Origin: Pseudoxanthomonas helianthi
GTDB lineage: Bacteria; Pseudomonadota; Gammaproteobacteria; Xanthomonadales; Xanthomonadaceae
NCBI RefSeq assembly: GCF_017939625.1
Contig: NZ_JAGKTC010000001.1
Location: 496,413 to 560,412 of the forward strand
Reading direction: 5' to 3'
DNA length: 64,000 nt
The position numbers and the translations under genes are program-made. This document shows, one piece after another, positions 47,157 through 55,832 of the stretch (the stretch's first letter is position 1; each line of letters begins with the position of its first letter). The notes beneath the pieces were generated by a model. That model saw only the letters and a program-made list of their open reading frames with translations. It was not told the DNA's origin and did no database searches.

Positions 47157-48556
47157 GCGAACCATCCATGCAGCATCAAGGGCCCTTCCTGGCCCGGTGC
47201 CGTGAACGCCCAGGCACGTTGTCCCTCGCGGGTCTGGACGATGTAGTAATCGCGACGCACATCGCCGTCCCACCAGCCCGATTCGATGCGCTCGGGTCCG
47301 GAGACGATCTGCAAGCCGAAACCGCGCAGCGGGATCGGCTGCGGCAACAACCAGGCCGGGCGCGGGGGCAACGACGACGGCACCACCGAAACCGACGATG
47401 ACGACGATGCGCGTTCGGGCCGATGATCGGCCTGCACCGCCAGCGGCTGCACAGCGTCATCGCCGAGCCGGGCGCGCAGGCGCTCGCGCAGTTGTTCCCA
47501 GGGCACGGCCTGCGACGGCCGGGCGTCGAACAGGTCGCGCGCGACCGGCACGAACGGCGGCAGTTCCTCGGCGAGCAAGCGCATGCCGCGGGTGCCGGCC
47601 GGCAGCTGCAGATGGTCGAGGCGGCTGCGCGCCAGGTCGAACAGCACGGTGGCGTCGCGCTCGGGCGTGAGCAGGCCGACCACCAGTTCGCTGTCGGGAA
47701 AACGCTCGTGTTCGAACTTCAGCACGAAGCGCTGCACGCCGCCATCGCGCGAGGACAGGAACGTGGCCAGGTCGCGGGTCAGGCGGCGCAGCGGGAACAG
47801 CAGCGCCAGGCTCGACTCGACTTCGTACTCGAATTCGATCCGTGCCTCGAACCGGTCCGGCGGCTGGAAATAATCCAGTGGCGGTACCTGCCAGCCGCGG
47901 ATCGCATCCAAGTGCTTGAGCACCTCGGGCGGGAAGCGCCGCGCGAGGCTCTCGCGGGCCAGCGCGAAAACCGGCCCCAGGGTGCGCAGGCCCGAGCGCG
48001 AGAGCGCGGTGGTCACCGGCTCCGGCAGGCCACTGCGTTCGATCGGGATCCGGCCCAGCGCCGTTTGCAGATGCGACGCATCGACGCCGATGCTGTCGTA
48101 GGCCTGCGCCAGTGCATGCGCGGCATGCGGATACGGCGCGGCCACGATCCGGTGCCGGAAGCCCAGCTCGGCCAACTCACTGCGCATGCGGCGCTCGATG
48201 TCCGGCCACGTGCCGAACAGCGCGCGGCTGGCGCCGATCTCCAGTACCAGCGCATGCGAGAAGTCCGTGCTGACCTGCGAGCTGAAACCATAGGCCCAGC
48301 TGGCCAGCATCGTCATCGCTTGCTCATCGCACTTCGGATCGTGTTCCTGGATCGCGAAATCGCGCGTCAGCACCTGCGCGGCCGACAGCAGCATGCCGCG
48401 GCGCAGGCCAAGCTTATGCGCGGCAGGACTGACCGCATGCAGGACACGCCGCTGCACCGGGCCCGTGACCAGGGCGAGTGCGATGCCGGGCTCGGGCTGT
48501 TGGCGGAGGACGGCGTCCATCGCCAGATGCGGCAATCGCAGGCAGGCCCAGTGCAT
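47153..48556 (-). CDS. imuB: ImuB, Y-family polymerase-like mutagenesis protein
   Basis: A 467-residue inactive relative of Y-family polymerases that bridges the beta clamp, ImuA and DnaE2. The polymerase-like region is recognisable ([31 protein letters not shown]), but I do not see the usual catalytic acidic residues of an active Y-family polymerase. Overlaps the dnaE2 start and lies 6 nt after imuA. Confidence 0.93.
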   Translation of the reverse strand: MHWACLRLPHLAMDAVLRQQPEPGIALALVTGPVQRRVLHAVSPAAHKLGLRRGMLLSAAQVLTRDFAIQEHDPKCDEQAMTMLASWAYGFSSQVSTDFSHALVLEIGASRALFGTWPDIERRMRSELAELGFRHRIVAAPYPHAAHALAQAYDSIGVDASHLQTALGRIPIERSGLPEPVTTALSRSGLRTLGPVFALARESLARRFPPEVLKHLDAIRGWQVPPLDYFQPPDRFEARIEFEYEVESSLALLFPLRRLTRDLATFLSSRDGGVQRFVLKFEHERFPDSELVVGLLTPERDATVLFDLARSRLDHLQLPAGTRGMRLLAEELPPFVPVARDLFDARPSQAVPWEQLRERLRARLGDDAVQPLAVQADHRPERASSSSSVSVVPSSLPPRPAWLLPQPIPLRGFGLQIVSGPERIESGWWDGDVRRDYYIVQTREGQRAWAFTAPGQEGPLMLHGWFA

Positions 48557-48562
48557 GGCGCT

Positions 48563-49177
48563 TCACGAGGCCAGCGCGATCGGCTGCGCCGGAGCCAGGC
48601 CACCGCGGCACTTGAGCACGCGCACCTGCCGTGTGCCGGCTTCCAACTGCACCCGCAGCGCCGCCGGCGAAGGATTGCGTGCGTGCCTGGCTTCGCGAAA
48701 CGCGAAACCCAGGCATTGGCCGGTCTCCGCGGCGACCTGCAGGCGACGCAGGGCGCGATCATCGGCCTGCTGCGGCCAGCACAGCACCGCGGCACACGCG
48801 GCCGAGCGCAGGCATTGCTCGCTCGCCCACAACGCATCGCGCGGATTGGCCTGCACCACCTGCAACCACGACAAGGCAATGCCCGCATAGGCCCAGCCCG
48901 GCGCATGGACGCGATAAGGAGGTGCGATCAGCACCACGCGTTGCCCGCCCTGGGTCAGGCGCGCGAGTGTGGGGAAAAGCAGCGCCAGTTCGCCCACGCC
49001 ATCGGCAGGAATCAGCACTTCAGTCAGGGCGTGGTCCGGCCAGCCACCCTGCGGCAACCGTGCATCCAGCGCGGCATGCCCCGTGGGCTGCCGTGAGTCG
49101 CGCGATACCGACGCGTTGGCGCCGCGCCAGACGGTGCGCGCGTCCAGCAATCGATCCAGTGCAACGACGGCGCCCAT
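48563..49177 (-). CDS. imuA: ImuA, RecA-like mutagenesis accessory protein
   Basis: A 204-residue RecA-fold protein that supports translesion synthesis by DnaE2 through ImuB. Visible features are LDARLPQGGWPDHALTEVL and a hydrophobic strand RVVLIAPPY; a Walker A motif of the RecA type is not seen. The ATG at 49177 shares its A with the lexA stop (TGATG). The open frame further upstream overlaps lexA and is discounted. Confidence 0.92.
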   Translation of the reverse strand: MGAVVALDRLLDARTVWRGANASVSRDSRQPTGHAALDARLPQGGWPDHALTEVLIPADGVGELALLFPTLARLTQGGQRVVLIAPPYRVHAPGWAYAGIALSWLQVVQANPRDALWASEQCLRSAACAAVLCWPQQADDRALRRLQVAAETGQCLGFAFREARHARNPSPAALRVQLEAGTRQVRVLKCRGGLAPAQPIALAS

Positions 49178-49794
49178 CAGTCCTGCCTGACCAACCCGCA
49201 ATACAGTCCTTCGATCGCGAAGTCGGCGTCCCTGGGCACCTCGATGGGCGCGTAGTCCGGATTGCGCGGCAGCAGGCGGATGCCGCGCGTGGTGATCTTC
49301 AGGCGCTTGATGGTGATTTCGCCATCGATGCGCGCCACCACGGTCTGCCCGTTCTCCGCCGAACTCGTCTGCCGCACCGCGACCAGATCGCCATCGAAGA
49401 TGCCGTCGTCGCGCATCGAATCGCCCTTCACCCGCAACAGGTAATCGGGCCGCTGGCGGAATAGCGCCCGATCGACCACCAGCGATTCGTCGAAGGTATT
49501 CGCAGCGCCGATCGGCGCGCCGGCCGCCACCCGGCCCAGGATCGGCAGGTCGAGCTGGTCGCGCGACGAACGGGTCCGTCGTGACGTGCGCAGGCGGATG
49601 CCGCGGGCCCGGTTCGGCACCAGTTCCAGATGACCCTTGGCAGCCAGGGCTTCGAGGTGTTTCACGACCCCGCGCGGACTGGCCAGATCGAACGCGGCCT
49701 GGATCTCCGGGATGCTCGGCGGCATGCCTTCCCGGGCCGTGAAACGTTCCAGGAAGGACAGGATTTCGGCTTGGCGATCGGTCAGTGCGCTCAT
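49177..49794 (-). CDS. lexA: LexA repressor of the imu mutagenesis cassette
   Basis: A 205-residue SOS repressor. The N-terminal winged helix (LTDRQAEILSFLERFT, then PSIPEIQAAFDLASPRGVVKHLEAL) is followed by an autoprotease domain with an Ala91-Gly92 cleavage site, nucleophile Ser126 (KGDSMRDDG) and Lys163. Spacing of Ser and Lys equals that in Escherichia coli. Xanthomonadaceae often have a second lexA elsewhere; only this one is in the window. It leads the imuA-imuB-dnaE2 operon. The ATG at 49794 directly follows an 18-bp palindrome. Confidence 0.95.
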   Translation of the reverse strand: MSALTDRQAEILSFLERFTAREGMPPSIPEIQAAFDLASPRGVVKHLEALAAKGHLELVPNRARGIRLRTSRRTRSSRDQLDLPILGRVAAGAPIGAANTFDESLVVDRALFRQRPDYLLRVKGDSMRDDGIFDGDLVAVRQTSSAENGQTVVARIDGEITIKRLKITTRGIRLLPRNPDYAPIEVPRDADFAIEGLYCGLVRQD

Positions 49795-49812
49795 GGTATA
49801 AATATTTATACC
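49795..49812. promoter_or_regulatory. Palindromic operator abutting the lexA start codon
   Basis: GGTATAAAT followed by its perfect complement ATTTATACC. It ends at the base before the lexA ATG. On the lexA strand it contains TATAAA and TAAATA, a likely -10, and a TTGCAA lies 14-16 nt upstream. It therefore probably is both promoter core and LexA binding site. The divergent GIY-YIG gene starts 81 nt away, so it may be controlled too. Confidence 0.7.
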
Positions 49813-49892
49813 TTCCGGTTCCCCTTGCAACCGCTCCAGCATCCGCAACCGGATCGCAGGGGTTGCGACGCCGACGATTCAGCCTCTTAGCG

Positions 49893-50516
49893 ATGCCTCC
49901 TGCCACGTCACCCGAACTCGTTTCCACCCTGAATGCGGCCCCCGGTGCGCAAACCGGCTACCGCGGCCGCGCCTTCCTGTACGTGCTGGTCGCGTCCGGA
50001 CCCGAAGACCTGCTCAAGGTCGGCATGACCCACGATCCGCTCGCGCGATGGTCCGCCTTCCATCCCCGCTGGTTCGAAGCCTTCGATCTCGAGCACAGCC
50101 TGCTGGTCGAAACCGAAACCCGCCAGGATGCGCAGGCGCTGGAAACCCAGCTGCACCGCGCGCTCGCGGCGCACCACTGCCCCATGCCCATCACCATGCG
50201 CGGCCAAGCCGGTGGCGGTACCGAGTGGTATCGCGGTGCCTACGCGGCGGCGCGACGGTTCGTCGCTGCCCGGCAGGCGGAGGGATTCGTCGCGCACTTC
50301 GCGGCGAGCGCATGGCTAAAGGCGGCCATGCGCCAACAGCAGGACCGGCTCGAAGGACTGCTGCACCAAGCCCATGCCGATCATGCGGCCGGATGGCTGT
50401 CGCCCGCCCAGCAGCAGGCGATGCGCGACCTGGTCGATGCTCATTTGACGCTCGATCCACAGATCGCGGCGCGCCTGCCTGCCGACGCCCTCGGGGCCTT
50501 GGGCATCGTTCCATGA
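49893..50516 (+). CDS. GIY-YIG-like nuclease family protein
   Basis: A 207-residue protein whose first half resembles GIY-YIG-fold proteins of the T5orf172/MUG113 type: RAFLYVLVASGPEDLLKVGM at about residues 26-45, then DPLARWSAF and a Glu-rich helix ETETRQDAQALETQLHRAL. The C-terminal half is helical with no recognised domain. Catalysis is unproven. It is divergent from lexA and its stop overlaps the alkB start (ATGA), so it is likely co-expressed with alkB in the DNA-damage response. Confidence 0.75.
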   Translation: MPPATSPELVSTLNAAPGAQTGYRGRAFLYVLVASGPEDLLKVGMTHDPLARWSAFHPRWFEAFDLEHSLLVETETRQDAQALETQLHRALAAHHCPMPITMRGQAGGGTEWYRGAYAAARRFVAARQAEGFVAHFAASAWLKAAMRQQQDRLEGLLHQAHADHAAGWLSPAQQQAMRDLVDAHLTLDPQIAARLPADALGALGIVP

Positions 50517-51097
50517 ACACGGCCGCGCTCCTGTTCGATACCGGGCCGCTGCTACTCGTCGACGACGCGGAAGGCGGCATCCGCTATTGGCCGCAATGGT
50601 TGGCTCCCGAACAGGGCGACGCATTGTTCGCGCAGCTGCGGGACGGCATTGCTTGGCACAGCGAACAGCGCCCAATGTACGACCGCATCGTCGACGTACC
50701 CCGCCTGCAGGCGACGGTGGCGCTGGGCAACGATGATGCCCTGCGCGAGCTGGCGGCTCGCATCGCCGTCGTGGCGCCGGCGCGATATTCCCATGTCGGC
50801 CTGAACTTCTATCGCGACGGCCACGATAGCGTGGCCATGCACCATGATCGAACGCGCCATCTCGTCGATGGCGCACCGATCGCGATCCTGTCGCTGGGCG
50901 CGCCCCGGGACATGCTGATTCGCCGCCAACACAAAGGCGCACGGGCCCTGCGCATCGCGCTCGAACCTGGCAGCCTGCTGGTCATGAGCCATGCCAGCCA
51001 GTTCACGCACGAGCATGGCATCCCGAAGACGACGCGCCATGCCGATCCGCGCATCAGTTGCGCATTCCGTGCGCGTTTGCCTGTCAATCCAATTTGA
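50513..51097 (+). CDS. alkB: AlkB-type 2-oxoglutarate-dependent dioxygenase
   Basis: Predicted direct reversal of alkylation damage in DNA or RNA by oxidative demethylation. The 194-residue protein has the iron ligands His110 and Asp112 (AMHHDRTRH) and a distal His in THEHGIPK, and 2-oxoglutarate-binding Arg180 and Arg186 (RISCAFR). The length and HEHGIPK block resemble the AlkB group near human ALKBH2/3. It follows the GIY-YIG-like gene with a 4-nt overlap. Confidence 0.92.
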   Translation: MNTAALLFDTGPLLLVDDAEGGIRYWPQWLAPEQGDALFAQLRDGIAWHSEQRPMYDRIVDVPRLQATVALGNDDALRELAARIAVVAPARYSHVGLNFYRDGHDSVAMHHDRTRHLVDGAPIAILSLGAPRDMLIRRQHKGARALRIALEPGSLLVMSHASQFTHEHGIPKTTRHADPRISCAFRARLPVNPI

Positions 51098-51203
51098 CGA
51101 GAGTCAATGCAGGGGAACAGGAGGAGCAACGATCCGCCAACGGCCACTAAGCGGCGTCAGCCGCTGCGCTGCCTCGCAAACCAAAGACAATACGCCGCGT
51201 CCT

Positions 51204-51938
51204 TCACCGACGGGCGGAGCGCGCCCGTTTTCCACCCTTGCGTTGCGCAGTCGCGCGACTTTTCACGAACTCAGGGAAGGTTTCCGCCAGCGACGCCGTC
51301 TCCGGCAGGATGTAGAAAACCCCGCCCCGCTCGAACGTCGGGCGAATGATCTGCTCGTAGAACTCGGGCGAGACGTTGATGCAGCCATGAGTGACGCGGT
51401 TGTCGTCAGGCGAAGGCGATGCCAGGCGTTCGGGGCGTTTCTCGGCCGGAACGCCGGTAGCGGTAGGGTGGATGGAAACCGCGGACTCGTAGTCCACCCA
51501 CAGCACGCGTCCGGCGTCGATCGACGGGCCGAAACCGCCCACGAAGCGACCGGCGGGCGTCGTGCGATCCCGGCCAGGAATCTCGCGTAGCGCGAGGCCG
51601 GCGACGCCGGGGGCCGTATGGTCGCCGGTCGCCGAGCCAAAAAGCCCCGGCGCCGCGCCGCGCAGCCGGCCGTCGCCGCCGAACACCAGGACCTGTGCAG
51701 CGGCCTTGTCCATGATCGCGAACGGATAGCCCTGGCTGTCCTTGGTTGCGACCACCCAGCCAGCAAGTTCAATCACCGTATCGGACACTTCCTGGTCTGG
51801 CGGAAGCTGATCGATGGCGGCGGCTACCGGTTGCGCGGGGGCATCGCCGGCGCTGGCCACGTCGATGCTCGCGAACGCCAGCGCCATCGCCAGCGCGCCA
51901 TAGACGGCCCGGATTGCAGGATATGTGTACGTACGAAT
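51204..51938 (-). CDS. L,D-transpeptidase (YkuD domain), probable ATT start
   Basis: Predicted periplasmic peptidoglycan cross-linking or lipoprotein-linking enzyme. The catalytic motif THGCINVSPEFYEQ is present and the preceding PSIDAGRVLWVDYESAVSIHP fits YkuD. The frame is open to 52049, but no ATG or GTG yields a signal peptide; the TTG at 52049 yields a poor N-terminus. An ATT at 51938 has AGGA 8 nt upstream and gives a clear signal peptide (RTYTYPAIRAVYGALAMALAFASIDVASA, shown here split: RTYTYPAIRAV and YGALAMALAF). I use it as the best start. The only in-frame ATG (51890) would give a truncated signal. Confidence 0.72.
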   Translation of the reverse strand: MRTYTYPAIRAVYGALAMALAFASIDVASAGDAPAQPVAAAIDQLPPDQEVSDTVIELAGWVVATKDSQGYPFAIMDKAAAQVLVFGGDGRLRGAAPGLFGSATGDHTAPGVAGLALREIPGRDRTTPAGRFVGGFGPSIDAGRVLWVDYESAVSIHPTATGVPAEKRPERLASPSPDDNRVTHGCINVSPEFYEQIIRPTFERGGVFYILPETASLAETFPEFVKSRATAQRKGGKRARSARR

Positions 51939-52045
51939 GGGACGTTTCCTCGGAACGAAGACTGCGTGACGAAGGGAAACCAGTGGCCTGCAAAGGCCAC
52001 CGGGTCCCGGCTTCGAACCGTTCGTCACGAATGGTGCAACAACGA

Positions 52046-52312
52046 TCAACCGCGCGGCGAGCGGCGGGGGGCCGATTCGAGCTGCTGGACGCGGCCTTCA
52101 ATCTGATCCAGGCGCTGGTTGGCCTGCTGCGCGGACTGATTGGCGGACTCGGCGCTCTGGGCCGCGCCCTGCACCTTGGTGTCGAGTTGATCGAGGCGCG
52201 AGTTGATCGTCGCAAACTCGTCCTTATAGGTGGCGCAGGCGCCCAGGCTCAGGGCAACGATCGCCACGCCGAGCAAACGCGCCGTCTTCAGATGCTGATG
52301 GGTCAGGGACAT
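52046..52312 (-). CDS. Small Lpp-like alanine-rich lipoprotein
   Basis: An 88-residue lipoprotein with lipobox LSLGAC followed by ATYKDEFATINSRLDQLDTK, a heptad-like helical stretch rich in Ala, Gln and Ser, and an uncharged tail ending in Arg-rich residues (PRRSPRG). This resembles Lpp-type helical outer-membrane lipoproteins, though the C-terminal Lys used for peptidoglycan attachment by Lpp is lacking. AGGAGG precedes the ATG. An L,D-transpeptidase gene lies downstream on the same strand, and in other bacteria such enzymes can attach Lpp; this link is inference. Confidence 0.82.
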   Translation of the reverse strand: MSLTHQHLKTARLLGVAIVALSLGACATYKDEFATINSRLDQLDTKVQGAAQSAESANQSAQQANQRLDQIEGRVQQLESAPRRSPRG

Positions 52313-53025
52313 TTGAATCCTCCTTCGTTTGGGAGCTGGGAATATAGCGGCCTTTTTGCCCTAGTCATGGAGCCGTCTTCAGTTGATGTTGGCGTACGTG
52401 GAAGGATTGTGAAGACGCGACAACGCTTGAGATTTGCGCCTGGAATCGATCAATTTTCATGGAAAAACGGGGTATTTTGACTTGGCCGTCACAAACCTAT
52501 CTGCGGCTTACAGCCACGCCAAAAGGTGAATAGCGGGCCCTGACAAGCGAGCAGTTTTGCAACGTCGCAGACTTCTTCCCGACTTCCATCACCAGTCTCT
52601 TCCCACTACTGCGCGCTCCTTCCTGATCGTCTCGAAGCTGCTCTTGCACTTCCATCATCCAGCGACACACTCGATCTCGACGGCAGTACCAAGATCGAAA
52701 CGTGAGCGCTGAGACCATTTCCGACATGGAGGCCGCACGGTTTTTCGCGTTGGCCCTCATCCATTCTCGTGCAACGCACTTGCAGGCCCTTGATCTTCCT
52801 GGCGCGTGGATTGGCTCCTCTCAAGACGGGCCGATTGGCCCCTTGGTCATGACCAATTTCACTGCTTCCCATGCGACGCGGCTGGTTTGCTAGCGCCTCC
52901 GCTTCCGGATGCAGTTGCATGCGGTTGAGAAGATTCGCAGCGAACCCCTGCCGGATTCCGTCGATCCCATCGACTTCAGGCGTGCGCTCGCGTTCATGTC
53001 CCTTCCACCCCGGAGCAAGGAACAC
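52313..53025. other. Intergenic stretch without a supported gene
   Basis: About 710 nt of lower GC content than the neighbours. Two short frames (52497-52760 minus, 52702-52893 plus) have no recognisable family and no ribosome site. A TTGACT at about 52478 may be a -35 box. No repeats, tRNA or insertion-sequence ends were found. It may be remnant sequence. Confidence 0.4.
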
Positions 53026-54591
53026 ATGCGCCGTTTCACCATCCCTGTTGCGCTGCTTTTGCTGACGCCGCTGTGTGCGCCGATTTCCATGGCGGCCTCG
53101 TGCAAAACCCCGGCGGACAAAGTCCTGGACACCTCGCTGCGCGCATTGGGGGGACGCAAGTTGCTGGAAGGAATCGACGCCGTCGAATTGCGGGCGAACG
53201 TCGCACGTAACCTGCTGGAGCAGTCCATCCGTCCGGAGGGACCCTGGATCCAGGATATGTACCAGCTGCAGCTTACGCTCGACTTCCGGCACGAACGTGC
53301 GCACGGCACCGAACGGCGAACCTCGCGCCTGGGCTGGCTGGCGCCGCCCGAACGACCCGCGGCACCGGTCGAGTACGTCGTCGCCGACGGCATCGCGGCG
53401 AACCGCGCCGGCGACAAACTGGTGCCTGCGAGGCAGTCCCTGGTCCAGGACATGCAGGAGCTGCTCGCGTTCAATCCGCTGCAAGTGTTGCTCACCGCAG
53501 CCCAGGCACCCGATGCGTGCCTGCGGGGCAACGAGATCCTGCATGGCACCGGGCAGGACATCGTCGCCTGGACCTGGCGCGACCTGAAGGTCCGCGTGCT
53601 CATCGACACGAACACCCATCTGCCGTCGGAAGTGGCCTGGTCGGGACCCCGCCCGCGCGACATCTTCTGGAATGCGTGGGGCGACGTGGACACCCGCATG
53701 CATTTCGAGAACTGGTCGCTGCGACCGAACGGTTTGCGAGTGCCATCGCAATGGTCGTACGTGCGCAATGGCTTGCCCGATCAGAGCTGGGAACTAGGCG
53801 CGCTCGAACTGGCCACGCACCTCGACCCGGCGACGTGGAACCTGCCCAGCACGTTGCGTGACGACATCGCACGTCTTCCTGCCGACGTCGACAGCATCCC
53901 GCTCGGATCCTCCCAGTCGCCTCCGGTCGAGATCGCACCCGGCGTGGTCCGGATTCCCGGCCGATGGGACGTGACCCTGGTCCGCCAGCACGATGGCGTC
54001 GTCGTCATCGAAGCGCCGATCGGCAACGGGTACTCGATCCGCGTGTTGCAGGAAGCCGCAAGCCGTTTTCCCGGCCTGCCGGTGAAGGCGGTGGTGACCA
54101 CGTCCGATGCGTGGCCCCACATCGCCGGGCTGCGCGAATATGCCGCCCGCGGCATTCCGATCTACGCCCTCGATCTCAACGTCGCCGTCGTCGAACGCCT
54201 GCTGCGCGCTTCCCACGCCTCCCGGCCCGATTTGTTGCAGCGCGCGCCGCGTGGTGCCCGGCTGCACCCTATCGGCTCGCGCACAGCGATCGACAGTCGC
54301 GAGAACCGCGTCGAGCTGGTTCCGCTGCGCACGGCGGTCGGCGAGCGGCAGATGCTGGCGTGGCTTCCAGCAAACCGCCTCGTCTACACCAGCGACTTGG
54401 TCCAGCCCTCGGGGCCGAAGGACTGGTTCGCGCCGGAGATGCTGCTGGAGCTCCGGCAGCGGCTTGAAGCGGCGGATATCGCCCCGCGACACGCTTACGG
54501 CATGCACTACCCGCCCACGGCATGGAACGAAATGACCGGCTGGCTCGACGCCTATCTCGCCCCGGAACAGGACACGGTCGCGGCACCATGA
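53026..54591 (+). CDS. Metallo-beta-lactamase-fold protein with degraded metal motif
   Basis: A 521-residue exported protein (signal peptide MRRFTIPVALLLLTPLCAPI...). The C-terminal half resembles MBL-fold hydrolases, with VVTTSDAWPHIAGLREYAAR near residues 356-375. The canonical HxHxDH is replaced by TSDAWPH, keeping only His365, so ordinary zinc catalysis is unlikely. The N-terminal half contains a beta-rich domain of unknown type (residues about 30-290). AAGGA lies 4 nt before the ATG at 53026; the frame is open upstream. Its stop overlaps the DJ-1 gene start (ATGA). Confidence 0.72.
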   Translation: MRRFTIPVALLLLTPLCAPISMAASCKTPADKVLDTSLRALGGRKLLEGIDAVELRANVARNLLEQSIRPEGPWIQDMYQLQLTLDFRHERAHGTERRTSRLGWLAPPERPAAPVEYVVADGIAANRAGDKLVPARQSLVQDMQELLAFNPLQVLLTAAQAPDACLRGNEILHGTGQDIVAWTWRDLKVRVLIDTNTHLPSEVAWSGPRPRDIFWNAWGDVDTRMHFENWSLRPNGLRVPSQWSYVRNGLPDQSWELGALELATHLDPATWNLPSTLRDDIARLPADVDSIPLGSSQSPPVEIAPGVVRIPGRWDVTLVRQHDGVVVIEAPIGNGYSIRVLQEAASRFPGLPVKAVVTTSDAWPHIAGLREYAARGIPIYALDLNVAVVERLLRASHASRPDLLQRAPRGARLHPIGSRTAIDSRENRVELVPLRTAVGERQMLAWLPANRLVYTSDLVQPSGPKDWFAPEMLLELRQRLEAADIAPRHAYGMHYPPTAWNEMTGWLDAYLAPEQDTVAAP

Positions 54592-55757
54592 GAGGAAATG
54601 CGCCCGGAATGCGAAGGCTGCCCACGATCATCAAATGGGCTTGCGTCGCGGGGCTGATTGGCTTTGTCGCTGGCGGGACATGGATAGTCCGGCTTCCGGA
54701 AGGTGTCGTCGCGACGGCCGCCGCGGTGCCCTTGGCCGAAAGCGCCGCGAGTCTGGTCCGGCTGCATCCGCCCAAGCGCCCCCAGCGTCCGGTGGTCGCG
54801 GTGATCGGCCTGAACGCAGGCACCGAAACCACGGATTACCTGATGCCCACGGGCATCCTGCGCCGCGCCGATGTCGCCGAAGTGAAGCTGGTCGCCGTCG
54901 AGGACAATCCCGTGAAACTGTATCCGGCGCTGAGCGTGCAACCGGATATGGACATCGCCGGGTTCGACGCCGAATATCCCGCCGGTGCCGACTACGTGAT
55001 CGTCCCGGCGATGCGTCGCGACGACGATCCCGCCATTGCCGCCTGGCTGCGGGACCAGCAGCGAAGAGGCGCCATCCTCATCGGCGTATGCGCCGGCGCC
55101 AAGGTACTGGCCGCAGCGGGACTGTTAAGGAACCACCGGGCGACGACGCACTGGTTCTATCGCGACAAGCTGCGGCGAATCGATCCGTCGATTACCCTCG
55201 TGGCCGATCGCAGGTGGGTCGTCGAGCCAGGCTTGGCCACCACGACGGGAATCTCGGCATCCATGCCCATGGCCTTGACCCTGATCGAAGCCATCGCCGG
55301 CCGCGGCAAGGCCCTTGAGGTCGCGCGCAGCATCGGCGTCGAACACTGGGATGCCGGACATGCCAGCGCGGCGTTCCGGATGACGCGTCCCTTCGCCACC
55401 ACGGTATTGGCCAACAGGCTCCGGTTCTGGCAACGGGATGAGCTCGAGATCGCGGTCGCGCCCGGGTTCGATGCCGTATCGCTGGCCATCGCCGCCGATG
55501 CATGGTCCCGCACGTATCGCTCCCGCGCGGTCGCGCGGGCGCCGGCCGGCGCGACACTGATCGACCGCGATGGCATCCGGGTACTGCCTGACGCCGTTGG
55601 ACCCGCCGGAAAAAACGCCGAATACATCGACGCCCCCGGAATGGCCGCGCCCGCCGCCACGATCGACCGGACGCTCGCCGCCATCGCGGGCCGTTACGGA
55701 GACAAGACAGCGGATGTGGTCGCCATGCAGCTCGAATATCTTCCGCACTCGCCATGA
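54588..55757 (+). CDS. Membrane-anchored DJ-1/PfpI family protein
   Basis: A 389-residue protein with one N-terminal membrane helix (about residues 16-34) and a DJ-1/PfpI-like domain. The nucleophile elbow GVCAGAKVLAAAGLL carries Cys168, followed by ATTHW, as in the GATase1/AraC-partner group. A second ATG at 54609 is an alternative start. The catalytic Cys suggests hydrolase, glyoxalase or thiol-based activity, but no substrate can be named. Translation is coupled to the preceding degraded MBL-fold gene. Confidence 0.78.
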   Translation: MRGNAPGMRRLPTIIKWACVAGLIGFVAGGTWIVRLPEGVVATAAAVPLAESAASLVRLHPPKRPQRPVVAVIGLNAGTETTDYLMPTGILRRADVAEVKLVAVEDNPVKLYPALSVQPDMDIAGFDAEYPAGADYVIVPAMRRDDDPAIAAWLRDQQRRGAILIGVCAGAKVLAAAGLLRNHRATTHWFYRDKLRRIDPSITLVADRRWVVEPGLATTTGISASMPMALTLIEAIAGRGKALEVARSIGVEHWDAGHASAAFRMTRPFATTVLANRLRFWQRDELEIAVAPGFDAVSLAIAADAWSRTYRSRAVARAPAGATLIDRDGIRVLPDAVGPAGKNAEYIDAPGMAAPAATIDRTLAAIAGRYGDKTADVVAMQLEYLPHSP

Positions 55758-55832
55758 ACGGCCGGATCGTGACCGGGATTTGCGCGAGTCGCTTCGATGT
55801 AGCCCACCTTTCCCGTGCGAGTCATTGATCCC

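Noticed and set aside
52497..52893. Two small open frames in the long intergenic stretch
   Set aside because: No ribosome site, no family resemblance and overlapping opposite-strand positions.
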